From contig NC_087065.1 in assembly GCF_963678635.1 (NCBI RefSeq), positions 5,915,209 through 5,979,208 of the forward strand: DNA of 64,000 nucleotides. Reading direction: 5' to 3'. The position numbers and the translations under genes are program-made. A model generated the notes under the pieces. The model worked only from the letters and a program-made list of their open reading frames with translations. It had not been told where the DNA came from and searched no databases. How positions within the stretch are numbered: position 1 is the stretch's first letter; each line of letters begins with the position of its first letter. This DNA comes from Symsagittifera roscoffensis (lineage: Eukaryota; Xenacoelomorpha; Acoela; Convolutidae). Shown piece after piece: positions 22,210 to 33,879 of the stretch.

Positions 22210-22325
22210 TTTCACGGTTAAAAAAAACAATAGCTTGCTTTAATTTGTCACGAAACGCCTAAATGTTTTTCACGGTTAAAAAAAACAATAGCTTGCTTTA
22301 ATTTGTCACGAAACGCCTAAATGTT
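22210..22325. repeat. 58-bp tandem duplication in spacer
   Basis: The block from TTTCACGG to AAATGT occurs twice in a row at 22210-22267 and 22268-22325, replacing the usual CCGTTAGGAG next to the tRNA 3' end of copy 26. Confidence 0.85.
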
Positions 22326-22328
22326 GCA

Positions 22329-22335
22329 CGCTCCT

Positions 22336-22382
<47 letters not shown>

Positions 22383-22402
22383 GCTGATTGCGCCACAAGA
22401 GC
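22329..22402 (-). tRNA. tRNA-Asn(GTT), copy 26
   Basis: One change: conserved G18-G19 becomes AG in the D loop. The sequence just downstream of the gene is altered by a 58-bp duplication. Confidence 0.72.
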
Positions 22403-22870
22403 TGCAAGTATGACTAATCTCCTTGAAATGAATCGTGAAAGTAAATGGACATTTGTGCAGGTGAATTGACATCAAAAGCAGTTTCTTTTTTCAAATGTTT
22501 CGCTTCCCATACTAGGGGAAGATTTTGAGATACTTTACTAAAATTTACTCAATTCATCATGCTGGAAGTGGACTAAAAAGTGAATATTTTTTACCCAAGG
22601 CAATTTCGATGTTCTGTTATGAGAAAGAAAAGAATTTTGCGCTCTTATCTTCTTCACCTTAAAACCAAACAAATTTTATGTTGATTTTTTTTCAACTTAT
22701 GAATAGATTAGGTCCATGTTTTTTTGCTTCGATTTAATCTTTTACAAAGATTTAATTTCTTCGAATTTCATCCAAAAACCTCTAATCGGAACTAAACTCT
22801 TCTTTGTTTTCTCAATCTGTTACTTTCACGGTTAAAACAAACAATAGCTTGCTTTAATTTGTGACGAAAC

Positions 22871-23355
22871 GTGTGACATTCGACCAAAATGGACAAAAAT
22901 GCAATTTCGAAATCGTAGCCGCTGACCTAGAAGATTAATGGTTTTAGCAGATTAGCGACGTTATTTTAACGATTAGACGAAACGTGAAGGTCAGAATATT
23001 CTGAAAAACTTAATTTTTAAGAATTCGATTTGTGACGTCACACTTCCGAGAAATGATTGAAAAGGCCATTTTGGAGAAAAACCAGAAAGAAACACAACAA
23101 CAATAGTTGCGATAGAATTAATGACGATAAAATAACGAGATACAACTGGAAACTATCAGAGACCGCTCCGAGTTGTAACGATTGTGTCGCTACAATCGTT
23201 ACAGAGCAATTCACGCAAACGGTGAAGGGTGTTGGGACAGTGTGTGTCCAGCCTTCTGGAAAGGAGATAAGAACGTTATTTCCCCGATTTCCAGAATCCG
23301 GAGGGGTCTCGGGCGGAGAACTCAAACTACTTTATATAAACTTTTAGCTTCCTTC
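22871..23355. repeat. Inserted module, copy 6
   Basis: Third heat-shock unit lost (GAATATTCTGAAAA); TGACGTCA at 23033-23040 and TATATAAA at 23333-23340 kept. Confidence 0.85.
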
Positions 23356-23416
23356 AAAACAAATAAAGCTTGCTTTCTTTGGAACAAAATTCCTAATTAT
23401 TCTGTTCGGAGTTGCA

Positions 23417-23423
23417 CACTCCT

Positions 23424-23460
<37 letters not shown>

Positions 23461-23490
23461 AAACACGATAACCGATTCCGCCACAAGAGC
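23417..23490 (-). tRNA. tRNA-Asn(GTT), copy 27
   Basis: Many substitutions, but the D stem (GCGG/TCGT) and anticodon stem (TTTGG/CCGAA) still pair through G-U; pair 1 is G-T. Confidence 0.6.
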
Positions 23491-23750
23491 TGAAAGTATG
23501 TCTCATCTCCTTGAAATTAACCATGCCACTTTTTTAATGATCTTTTTCATTTGAAGATGAGATTAAGTCCACGTTTTTTTTTATTCGATTCAAATTTTTA
23601 CAAACATTTAATTTCTTCGACTTTCATCCGAAACCCTCTAATCGGGACAAGACTCTTCTTTGTTTCACAGTCTGTTACTTTCACGGTTCAAACAAACAAT
23701 AGCTTGCTTTAATTTGAACAAAACGCCTAATTGTTCCGTTGGGAAATGCA

Positions 23751-23823
23751 TGCTCCTAGGTAGGCTTCAACCACCAACCTTCGGTTAACAGCCGAGCGCG
23801 CGAGCCGATTGCGCCACAAGAGC
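23751..23823 (-). tRNA. tRNA-Asn-like, anticodon GTT, copy 28
   Basis: 73 nt, one base lost in the variable region; T loop TTGAAGC breaks the B box; A at the discriminator. Relic. Confidence 0.5.
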
Positions 23824-24281
23824 TGCAAGTATGTCTAATCTCCTTGAAATCAATCATGAAAGTAAATGGACATTGTGCAGGTGAATTGACATCAAAAGCA
23901 GTTTCTTTTTTCAAATTTTTCGCTTCCCATACTAGGGTACGATTTTGAGATACTTTACTAAAATTTACTCCATTCATTTTTGCTGGAAGTGGACTAAAAA
24001 GTGAATATTTTTTACCCAAGGCAATTTTGATGTTCTGTTATGAGAAAGAAAAGAATTTGGCGCTCTTATCTTTTTCACCCTATTTTTTGTTGATTTTTTT
24101 TTTCAACTTATGAATAGATTAGGTCCATGTTTTTTTGCTTCGATTTAAATTTTTACAAACATTTAATTTCTTCGAATTTCATCCAAAAACCTCTAATCGG
24201 AACAAAACTCTTCTTTGTTTTCTCAATCTGTTACTTTCACGGTTAAAACAAACAATAGCTTGCTTTAATTTGTGACGAAAC

Positions 24282-24766
24282 GTGTGACATTCGACCAAAA
24301 TGGACAAAAATGCAATTTCGAAATCGTAGCCGCTGACCTAGAAGATTAATGGTTTTAGCAGATTAGCGACGTTATTTTAACGATTAGACGAAACGTGAAG
24401 GTCAGAATATTCTGAAAAACTTAATTTTTAAGAATTCGATTTGTGACGTCACACTTCCGAGAAATGATTGAAAAGGCCATTTTGGAGAAAAACCAGAAAG
24501 AAACACAACAACAATAGTTGCGATAGAATTAATGACGATAAAATAACGAGATACAACTGGAAACTATCAGAGACCGCTCCGAGTTGTAACGATTGTGTCG
24601 CTACAATCGTTACAGAGCAATTCACGCAAACGGTGAAGGGTGTTGGGACAGTGTGTGTCCAGCCTTCTGGAAAGGAGATAAGAACGTTATTTCCCCGATT
24701 TCCAGAATCCGGAGGGGTCTCGGGCGGAGAACTCAAACTACTTTATATAAACTTTTAGCTTCCTTC
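24282..24766. repeat. Inserted module, copy 7
   Basis: 1,411-bp duplicate of copy 6, with TGACGTCA at 24444-24451 and TATATAAA at 24744-24751. Confidence 0.85.
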
Positions 24767-24827
24767 AAAACAAATAAAGCTTGCTTTCTTTGGAACAAAA
24801 TTCCTAATTATTCTGTTCGGAGTTGCA

Positions 24828-24834
24828 CACTCCT

Positions 24835-24871
<37 letters not shown>

Positions 24872-24901
24872 AAACACGATAACCGATTCCGCCACAAGAG
24901 C
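24828..24901 (-). tRNA. tRNA-Asn(GTT), copy 29
   Basis: Duplicate of copy 27, 1,411 bp away. Confidence 0.6.
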
Positions 24902-25161
24902 TGAAAGTATGTCTCATCTCCTTGAAATTAACCATGCCACTTTTTTAATGATCTTTTTCATTTGAAGATGAGATTAAGTCCACGTTTTTTTTTATTCGAT
25001 TCAAATTTTTACAAACATTTAATTTCTTCGACTTTCATCCGAAACCCTCTAATCGGGACAAGACTCTTCTTTGTTTCACAGTCTGTTACTTTCACGGTTC
25101 AAACAAACAATAGCTTGCTTTAATTTGAACAAAACGCCTAATTGTTCCGTTGGGAAATGCA

Positions 25162-25234
25162 TGCTCCTAGGTAGGCTTCAACCACCAACCTTCGGTTAAC
25201 AGCCGAGCGCGCTAGCCGATTGCGCCACAAGAGC
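25162..25234 (-). tRNA. tRNA-Asn-like, anticodon GTT, copy 30
   Basis: Duplicate of copy 28, 1,411 bp away, but with the normal CTAG in the D arm. Confidence 0.5.
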
Positions 25235-25690
25235 TGCAAGTATGTCTAATCTCCTTGAAATCAATCATGAAAGTAAATGGACATTGTGCAGGTGAATTGA
25301 CATCAAAAGCAGTTTCTTTTTTCAAATTTTTCGCTTCCCATACTAGGGTACGATTTTGAGATACTTTACTAAAATTTACTCCATTCATTTTTGCTGGAAG
25401 TGGACTAAAAAGTGAATATTTTTTACCCAAGGCAATTTTGATGTTCTGTTATGAGAAAGAAAAGATTTGGCGCTCTTATCTTTTTCACCCTATTTTTGTT
25501 GATTTTTTTTTTCAACTTATGAATAGATTAGGTCCATGTTTTTTTGCTTCGATTTAAATTTTTACAAACATTTAATTTCTTCGAATTTCATCCAAAAACT
25601 TCTAATCGGAACAAAACTCTTCTTTGTTTTCTCAATGTGTTACTTTCACGGTTAAAACAAACAATACCTTGATTAAATTTGTGACGCAAC

Positions 25691-26171
25691 GTGTGACATT
25701 CGACCAGAATGGACAAAAAAGCAATTTCGAATTCGTAGCCGCTGACCTGGAAGATTAATGGTTTTAGCAGATTAGCGACGTTATTTGAACGATTAGACGA
25801 ATCGTGAAGGTCAGAATATTCTGGAAATTTTAATTTTTAAGAATTCGATTTGTGACGTCACACTTCCGAGAAAGGATTGAAACGGCCATTTTGGAGAAAA
25901 AACGAGAAAGAAACACAACAATAGTTGCGATAGAAATAACGACGAGAAAATTACGAGATACAACTGGGAATTATCAGAGACCGCTCCGAGTTGTAACGAT
26001 TGTGTCGCTACAATCGTTACAGAGCAATTCACGCAAACGGTGAAGGGTGTTGGGACAGTGTGTGTCCAGCCTTCTGGAAAGGAGATAAGAACGTTATTTC
26101 CCCGGATTCCAGAATCCGGAGGGGTCTCGGGCGGAGAACTCAAACTACTTTATATAAACTTTTAGCTTCCT
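25691..26171. repeat. Inserted module, copy 8, adjoining unique sequence
   Basis: Perfect heat-shock element 25814-25826, TGACGTCA 25853-25860, TATATAAA 26151-26158. Unlike the other copies it does not return to array spacer after GCTTCC but runs into the segment at 26172-26589. Confidence 0.85.
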
Positions 26172-26589
26172 GGTTGTCCTGAATTGAATTTAATTAACAT
26201 CCAGATTCGTTTTCAGATAATGAGAAGCTAGGAGTTGAGGGAAAGGGTTGATCAATCTTCGATGGAGATGATGATTTTTAGCTACTGAACAAAAACAATA
26301 GTAATATATTAAATAGTAGTAGCCCTGTTTTTAGGAGTGACCTCGTGGTCTGGGGATACTGAGACCCAGCCATGAGCTCACTATTCTTGCATATACTTAA
26401 GTAAATTTTAGTGTTTTGACCGAAGCCGAAAGCAGTAACGTTTTAGTCGACTCGATGTTAGGAAAACCACTAAAAGAACTGGCTTTGGCAGAGACGGTGA
26501 AAAGCATGTAGAGCTGTGTTTAGACGCTAGCCAGTCGTTTCAGAACCTAGCTTTACTTTCCGTCGATATGTACTTCCGGGCGAATATTA
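26172..26589. other. Unique 418-bp segment interrupting the array
   Basis: No similarity to array units, modules or the left region was seen. It replaces the end of module 8 and the start of the next spacer; array sequence resumes at ACGCCTAAATG. No open frame of note. It contains a short inverted pair CTGGG/CCCAG at 26350-26369. Ends resembling TG...CA can be found (TGTCCTG near the left, ATTACA near the right), but no flanking target duplication, so a solo LTR is not supported. Confidence 0.7.
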
Positions 26590-26619
26590 CAACGCCTAAA
26601 TGTTCCGTATGGAGTTGCA

Positions 26620-26693
26620 CGCTCCTGGGTGGGCTTGAACCACCAACCTTTTGGTTAATAGCCGAACGCTCTAGCCGATTGAGCCACAAGAGC
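26620..26693 (-). tRNA. tRNA-Asn-derived, anticodon ATT, copy 31
   Basis: Loop CTATTAA. D stem is GCTC/GAGC instead of GCGC/GCGC: a compensatory double change that keeps pairing. One anticodon-stem mismatch (C-A). It sits just right of the unique 418-bp segment. Confidence 0.65.
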
Positions 26694-27184
26694 TCAAAGT
26701 ATGTCTAATCTCCTTAAAATCAATCATGTAAAAAAATTCACATTCGTGCAGGTGAATTGACATCAAAGGAAGTTCCTTTTTTCAAATGTTTCACTTCCCA
26801 TACAAGGGGTCGATTTTGAGATACTTTACTAAAACTTACTCAGTTCATTTTGCTGGAAGTGGACCAGAAGGTGAAAAATTTTTCCGCAACGCATTTTCGA
26901 TGTTCTGTAATAAGAAAGAAAAGAATTGTGGGCTCTTATCTTCTTCACCTTAAAACCAAACAAATTCTATGTTGATTTTTTCTTCAATTTATGAATAGAT
27001 TCAGTCCATTTTTTTGCTTCGATTTGAGTTTTACAAACATTTAATTTCTACGAATTTCATCCAAAAACCTCTAATCGGAACAAAACTCTTCGTTGTTTTC
27101 TCAATCTGTTACTTTCACGGTTAAAACAAACAACATATTGCTTTAAATGTGACGAAACGCCTGAATGTTCCCTTAGGAGTTGCG

Positions 27185-27197
27185 CGCTCCTGGGTGT

Positions 27198-27238
<41 letters not shown>

Positions 27239-27258
27239 GCCGATTGCCCCACAAGAGC
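27185..27258 (-). tRNA. tRNA-Asn(GTT), copy 32
   Basis: D stem GGGC/GCGC has one mismatch; G-A at the top of the T stem. Confidence 0.65.
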
Positions 27259-27742
27259 AAAAATTAAGAATAATCTCCTTGAAGCCAATCATGTAAGTAA
27301 ATGGACATTTGTGCAGGTGAATTAACATCAAAAGTAGTTTCTTTTTTCAAATGTTTGGCTTCCCATACTAGGGGACGATTTTGAGGTACTTAACTGAAAT
27401 TTACTCAATTCATTTTGCTGGAAGTGGACCAAAAACTAAAAATTTTTACCCAAGGCATTTTAGATTATCTGTTATGAGAAAGAGAAGAAATTTGGGATCT
27501 TATCTTTTTCACCTTATAACCAAACCAATTTTTCTTTTCAATTTATGAATAGATTAAATCCGTGGATTTTTGCTTCGATATAAGTTTTTACAAACATTTA
27601 AATTCTTCGAAATTCATCCAAAAAACTCTAATCGCAACAAAACTCTTCTTTGTTTTCTCAGTCTGTTACTTTCACGCTTAAAACAAACAATAGCTTGCTT
27701 TAATTTGTGACGAAACGCCTAAATATTCCGTTAGGAGTTGCA

Positions 27743-27755
27743 CGCTCCTGGGTGT

Positions 27756-27796
<41 letters not shown>

Positions 27797-27816
27797 GCCG
27801 ATTGCCCCACAAGAGC
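27743..27816 (-). tRNA. tRNA-Asn(GTT), copy 33
   Basis: Same two changes as copy 32. Confidence 0.65.
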
Positions 27817-28301
27817 TAAAATTAAGAATAATCTCCTTGAAGCCAATCATGTAAGTAAATGGACATTTGTGCAGGTGAATTAACATCAAAAGTAGTTTCT
27901 TTTTTCAAATGTTTGGCTTCCCATACTAGGGGACGATTTTGAGGTACTTTACTAAAAATTACTCAATTCATTTTGCTGGAAATGGACCAAAAACTAAAAA
28001 TTTTTACCCAAGGCATTTTCGATTATCTGTTATGAGAAAGAGAAAAAATTTGGGATCTTATCTTTTTCACCTTATAACCAAACCAATTTTTTTTTTTCAA
28101 TTTATGAATAGATTAAATCCATGTATTTTTGCTTCGATTTAAGTTTTTACAAACATTTAATTTCTTCGAATTTCATCCAAAAACCTCTAATCGGAACAAA
28201 ACTCTTCTTTGTTTTCTCACTCTGTAACTTTCACGGTTAGAACAAACAAAAGTTTGTTTTAATTTGTGACGAAACGCCTAAATGTTCCAAAATGAGTTGC
28301 A

Positions 28302-28375
28302 CGCTCCTGGGTGGGCTTGAACCAACAAACTTTCGGTTAACAGCCGTACGCGCTAGCCGATTGCGCCACAAGAGC
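28302..28375 (-). tRNA. tRNA-Asn-like, anticodon GTT, copy 34
   Basis: A-A mismatch in the anticodon stem and one mismatch in the T stem (GTTGG/CCACC). Confidence 0.55.
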
Positions 28376-28869
28376 TGAAAGTATGTCTAATCTCCTTATA
28401 ACTAATCATGTAAAAAATGGACATTTGCGCAGGTGAATTGACATCAAAAACAGTTTCTTTTTTCAGTTTCTTTTCGCTTACAATACTAGGGGTCGATTTT
28501 GAGATACTTAAGTAAAAATTACTCAATTCATTATGCTGGAAGTGGACTAAAAAGTAAATATTTTTAACCAAGGCGGTTTCGATGTTCTGTTATGGGAAAG
28601 AAAATAAATTTGCGCTCTTATCTTCTTCATCTTAAAACCAAACCAATTTTATGTTGATTTTCTCTTCAATTTATGAATAGATTAAGTCCATGTTTTTTGG
28701 CTTCGATTTAAATTTTTACAAACATTTCATTTCTTCGAATTTCATCCAAAAACCTCTAATCGGAACAAAACATTTCTTTGTTTTCTCAGTCTGTTACTTT
28801 CACGGTTAAAACAAACAATAGCTTGCTTTAATTTGTGACAAAACGCCTAAATGTTCCGTTAGGAGTTGC

Positions 28870-28882
28870 GCGCCACAAGAGC
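28870..28882 (-). pseudogene. tRNA remnant, first 13 nt only
   Basis: An internal deletion removed about 61 nt of the tRNA, leaving the acceptor 5' strand next to its 3' flank (GTTGC). Tandem units here share a single tRNA. Confidence 0.7.
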
Positions 28883-29376
28883 TTAAAGTAAGTCTAATCT
28901 CCTTGAAACTAATCATGTAATAAAATGCACAATTGTGCAGGTGAATTGACATCAAAAGCAGTTTCTTTTCTCAAATGTTTGGCTTCTGATACTAGGGGAC
29001 GATTTTGATATACTTTACTAAAATTTACTCAATTCATCATGCTGGAAGTGGACTAAAAAGTGAATATTTTTTACCCAAGGCAATTTCGATGTTCTGTTAT
29101 GAGAAAGAAAAGAATTTTGCGCTCTTATCTTCTTCACCTTAAAACCAAACAAGTTTTATGTTGATTTTTTTTCAACTTATGAATAGATTAGGTCCATGTT
29201 TTTTTGCTTCGATTTAATCTTTTACAAAGATTTAATTTCTTCGAATTTCATCCAAAAACCTCTAATCGGAACAAAACATTTCTTTGTTTTCTCAGTCTGT
29301 TGCTTTCACGGTTAAAACAAACAATAGCTTGCTTTAATTTGTGACAAAACGCCTAAATGTTCCGTTAGGAGTTGCA

Positions 29377-29450
29377 CGCTCCTGGGTGGTCTTGAACCAC
29401 AAATTTTTCGGTTAACAGCCGAACGCACTGACCGATTGCGCCACAAGATC
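29377..29450 (-). tRNA. tRNA-Asn-like, anticodon GTT, copy 35
   Basis: Acceptor pair 2 is A-G and the variable/T-stem region has become a T-run on the + strand; relic. Confidence 0.5.
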
Positions 29451-29940
29451 TGAAACTACGTCTAATCTCTGTAAAATCAATCATGTAAAAAAACGGAAAT
29501 TTGTGCAGGTGAATTGACATCAAAAGCAGTTTCTTTTTTCAAATGTTTCGCTTCTCATACTAGGGGTCGATTTTGAGATACTTTACTAAAATTTACTCAG
29601 TTCATTTTGCTGGAAGTGGACCAAAAGGTGAAAACTTTTTACGCAACGCATTTTCGATGTTCTGTTATGAGAAAGAAAAGAATTTTGGGCTCTTATCTTC
29701 TTCACCTTAAAACCAAACCAACTTATGTTTTTTTTTCAATTTATGAATAGATTAAGTCCATGTATTTTTGCTTCGATTTAAGTTTTTACAAACATTTAAT
29801 TTCTTCGAATTTCATCCAAAAACCTCTAATCGGAACAAAACTCTTCTTTGTTTTCTCACTCTGTAACTTTCACGGTTAGAACAAACAAAAGTTTGTTTTA
29901 ATTTGTGACGAAACGCCTAAATGTTCCAAAATGAGTTGCA

Positions 29941-30014
29941 CGCTCCTGGGTGGGCTTGAACCAACAAACTTTCGGTTAACAGCCGTACGCGCTAGCCGAT
30001 TGCGCCACAAGAGC
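29941..30014 (-). tRNA. tRNA-Asn-like, anticodon GTT, copy 36
   Basis: Duplicate of copy 34, 1,639 bp away. Confidence 0.55.
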
Positions 30015-30508
30015 TGAAAGTATGTATAATCTCCTTATAACTAATCATGTAAAAAATGGACATTTGCGCAGGTGAATTGACATCAAAAACAGTTTCTTTT
30101 TTCAGTTTCTTTTCGCTTACAATACTAGGGGTCGATTTTGAGATACTTAAGTAAAAATTACTCAATTCATTATGCTGGAAGTGGACTAAAAAGTAAATAT
30201 TTTTAACCAAGGCGGTTTCGATGTTCTGTTATGGGAAAGAAAATAAATTTGCGCTCTTATCTTCTTCATCTTAAAACCAAACCAATTTTATGTTGATTTT
30301 CTCTTCAATTTATGAATAGATTAAGTCCATGTTTTTTGGCTTCGATTTAAATTTTTACAAACATTTCATTTCTTCGAATTTCATCCAAAAACCTCTAATC
30401 GGAACAAAACATTTCTTTGTTTTCTCAGTCTGTTACTTTCACGGTTAAAACAAACAATAGCTTGCTTTAATTTGTGACAAAACGCCTAAATGTTCCGTTA
30501 GGAGTTGC

Positions 30509-30521
30509 GCGCCACAAGAGC
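30509..30521 (-). pseudogene. tRNA remnant, duplicated
   Basis: Second copy of the 13-nt remnant at 28870-28882, 1,639 bp away; the deletion preceded the block duplication. Confidence 0.7.
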
Positions 30522-31015
30522 TTAAAGTAAGTCTAATCTCCTTGAAACTAATCATGTAATAAAATGCACAATTGTGCAGGTGAATTGACATCAAAAGCAG
30601 TTTCTTTTCTCAAATGTTTGGCTTCTGATACTAGGGGACGATTTTGATATACTTTACTAAAATTTACTCAATTCATCATGCTGGAAGTGGACTAAAAAGT
30701 GAATATTTTTTACCCAAGGCAATTTCGATGTTCTGTTATGAGAAAGAAAAGAATTTTGCGCTCTTATCTTCTTCACCTTAAAACCAAACAAGTTTTATGT
30801 TGATTTTTTTTCAACTTATGAATAGATTAGGTCCATGTTTTTTTGCTTCGATTTAATCTTTTACAAAGATTTAATTTCTTCGAATTTCATCCAAAAACCT
30901 CTAATCGGAACAAAACATTTCTTTGTTTTCTCAGTCTGTTGCTTTCACGGTTAAAACAAACAATAGCTTGCTTTAATTTGTGACAAAACGCCTAAATGTT
31001 CCGTTAGGAGTTGCA

Positions 31016-31089
31016 CGCTCCTGGGTGGTCTTGAACCACAAATTTTTCGGTTAACAGCCGAACGCACTGACCGATTGCGCCACAAGATC
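31016..31089 (-). tRNA. tRNA-Asn-like, anticodon GTT, copy 37
   Basis: Duplicate of copy 35, 1,639 bp away. Confidence 0.5.
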
Positions 31090-31580
31090 TGAAACTACGT
31101 CTAATCTCTGTAAAATCAATCATGTAAAAAAACGGAAATTTGTGCAGGTGAATTGACATCAAAAGCAGTTTCTTTTTTCAAATGTTTCGCTTCTCATACT
31201 AGGGGTCGATTTTGAGATACTTTACTAAAATTTACTCAGTTCATTTTGCTGGAAGTGGACCAAAAGGTGAAAACTTTTTACGCAACGCATTTTCGATGTT
31301 CTGTTATGAGAAAGAAAAGAATTTTGGGCTCTTATCTTCTTCACCTTAAAACCAAACCAACTTATGTTTTTTTTTTCAATTTATGAATAGATTAAGTCCA
31401 TGTATTTTTGCTTCGATATAAGTTTTTACAAACATTTAAATTCTTCGAAATTCATCCAAAAACCTCTAATCGCAACAAAACTCTTCTTTGTTTTCTCAGT
31501 CGGTTACTTTCACGGTTAAAACAAACAATAGATTGCTTTAATTTGTAACAAGACGCCTAAATGTTCCGTCAGGAAGTGCA

Positions 31581-31654
31581 CGCTCCTGGTTGGGCTTGAA
31601 TCAGCAACCTTTCGGTTAACCGCCGAACGCGCTGGCCGATTGCACCACAAGCGC
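31581..31654 (-). tRNA. tRNA-Asn-like, anticodon GTT, copy 38
   Basis: Loop CGGTTAA has lost U33; acceptor pair 3 and two T-stem pairs are broken. D stem still pairs with one G-U. Confidence 0.5.
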
Positions 31655-32147
31655 TGAAAGTATGTCTAATCTCCTTGAAACCAATCATGTATAAAAATGG
31701 ACATTTGTGCAGGTGAATTGACACCAAAAGCAGTTTCTTTTTCAAAATGTTTCGCTTCCCATACCAAGGGGTCAATTTTCAGATATTTTACTCAAATTTA
31801 CTCAGTTCATTTTGCTGGAAGTGGGCCAAAAGGTGAAAACTTTTACGCAACGCATTTTCGATGTTCTGTTATGAGAAAGAAAAGAATTTTGGGCTCTTAT
31901 CTTCTTCACCTTGAAACCAAACCAATTTATGTAGATTTTTTTTCAATTTTTGAATAGATCAAGTCCATGTTTTTTTGCTTCGTTTTTAGTTTTCACAAAC
32001 ATTTAATTTCTTCGAAATTCATCCAAAAACCTCTAATCGGAACAAAACTTTTCTTTGTTTTCTCAGTCTGTTACTTTCACGGTTAAAACAAACAATAGTT
32101 TGCTTTAATTTGTAACAAAACGCTTAAATGTTCCGTTAGGAGTTGCG

Positions 32148-32221
32148 CGCTCCTTGTTCTGCTTGAAACACCAACCTTTCGGATAACAGCCGAACGCGCT
32201 GGCCGATTGCACCACACGAGC
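32148..32221 (-). tRNA. tRNA-Asn-like, anticodon GTT, copy 39
   Basis: T stem (GGTGT/AGAAC) and acceptor are degraded; loop ends in T instead of A. Confidence 0.45.
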
Positions 32222-32713
32222 TGAAAGTATGTCTAATCTCCTTGAAACCAATCATGTATAAAAATGGACATTTGTGCAGGTGAATTGACATCAAAAGCAG
32301 TTTCTTTTTTCAAATGTTTCGCTTCCCATACTAAGGGGTCGATTTTGAGATATTTTACTAAAATTTACTCAGTTCATTTTGCTGGAAGTGGACCAAAAGA
32401 TGAAATTTTTTACGCAACGCATTTTCGATGTTCTGTTATGAGAAAGAAACGAATATTGCGCTCTTATCTTCTTCGCCTTAAAACCAAACCAATTTTATGT
32501 TGATTTTTTTTTAATTTATGAATAGATTAGGTCCATGTATTTATGCTTCGATTTAAGTTTTTACAAACATTTAATTTCTTCAAATTTCGTCCAAAAACCT
32601 CTAATCGGAACAAAACTCTTCTTTGTTTTCTCTCTGTTACTTTCACGGTTAAAACAAACAATAGCTTGCTTCAATTTGTGACGAAACGCCTAAGTGTTCC
32701 GTTAGAAGTTCCA

Positions 32714-32720
32714 CGCTCCT

Positions 32721-32755
<35 letters not shown>

Positions 32756-32787
32756 ACGAACGCGCTAGCCGATTGCGCCACAAGAGC
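32714..32787 (-). tRNA. tRNA-Asn(GTT), copy 40
   Basis: Reference except a T-C mismatch at the loop-closing anticodon pair. Confidence 0.72.
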
Positions 32788-33281
32788 TGCAAGTATGTCT
32801 AATCTCCTTGAAATCAATCATGAAAGTAAATGGACACTTGTGCAGGTGAATTGACATCAAAAGCAGTTTCATTTTTCAAACATTTCGCATCCCATACTAG
32901 GGGACGATTTTGAGATACTTTACTAAAATTTACTCAATTCATTATGCTGGAAGTGGACTACAAAGTTACTTTTTTTTACCCAAGGCATTTTCGATGTTCT
33001 GTTATGAGAAAGAAAAGAATTTTGCGCTCTTATCTTCTTCACTTTGAAACCAAACGAATTTTATGTTGATTTTTTCTTCAAATTATGAATAGATTAATCC
33101 AAGTTTTTTTGCTTCGATTTTAATTTTTACAAACATTTAATTTCTTCGAATTTCATCCAAAAACCTCTAATCCGAACAAAACTCTTCTTTGTTTTCACAG
33201 TCTGTTACTTTCCCGGTTAAACGAAACAATAGCTTGCTTTATTTTGGAACAAAACGCCTGAATGTTCCGTTGGGAGTTGTA

Positions 33282-33354
33282 CGTTCTGGGTAGGCTTGAA
33301 CCTCAAACCTTTCGGTAAACAGCCGAATGCGCTAGCCGATTGCGCCACAAGAGC
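33282..33354 (-). tRNA. tRNA-Asn-like, anticodon GTT, copy 41
   Basis: 73 nt; one base lost in the acceptor 3' strand. Loop CTGTTTA. Confidence 0.5.
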
Positions 33355-33879
33355 TGAAAGTTAGTCTAATCTCCTTAAAATCAATCATGTAAGTAAAATG
33401 ACAATTGTGCAGGTGAATTGACATTAAAAACAGTTTCTTTTTTCAAATGTTTCGCTTCCCATACTAGGGGACGATTTTGAGATACTTTACTAAAATTTAC
33501 TCAATTCATTATGCTGGAAGTGGACTAAAAAGTTAATATTTCTTACCCAAGGCATTTTCGATGCTCTGTTTTGAGAAAGAAATAAATATTGCGCTCTTAT
33601 CTTCTTTCACTTTAAAACCAAACCAACTTTATGTAGATTTTTTCATCAATTCATGAATAGAAGAAATGTTCTATTCGATTAAGTTCGATTAAGTTCATGT
33701 TTTTTTGCTTCGATTTAAATTTTTACAAATATTTAATTTCTTTGAATTTCAACTAAAAACCTCTAACCCGAACAAAACTCTTCTTTGTTTTCACTGTCTG
33801 TTACTTTCAAGGTTAAACGAAGCAATAGCTATATTTTTTTTTTGGGACAAAACGCCTAAATGTTCCGTTGGGAGTTGCA

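Larger units (their letters stand above)
22413..25234. repeat. 1.41-kb block duplicated in tandem
   Basis: Modules 6 and 7 and tRNA copies 27/29 and 28/30 correspond at 1,411 bp. Each half contains a unit shortened to 334 bp, with CCATGCCACTTTTTTAATG at the deletion junction. Confidence 0.85.
28115..31392. repeat. 1.64-kb block duplicated in tandem
   Basis: Offset 1,639 bp; includes the truncated tRNA remnant and copies 34/36 and 35/37. Confidence 0.85.

Noticed and set aside
26172-26589. Solo LTR (TG...CA ends)
   Set aside because: Possible TG and CA termini exist but no matching target-site duplication flanks them, and one side removes part of the module.
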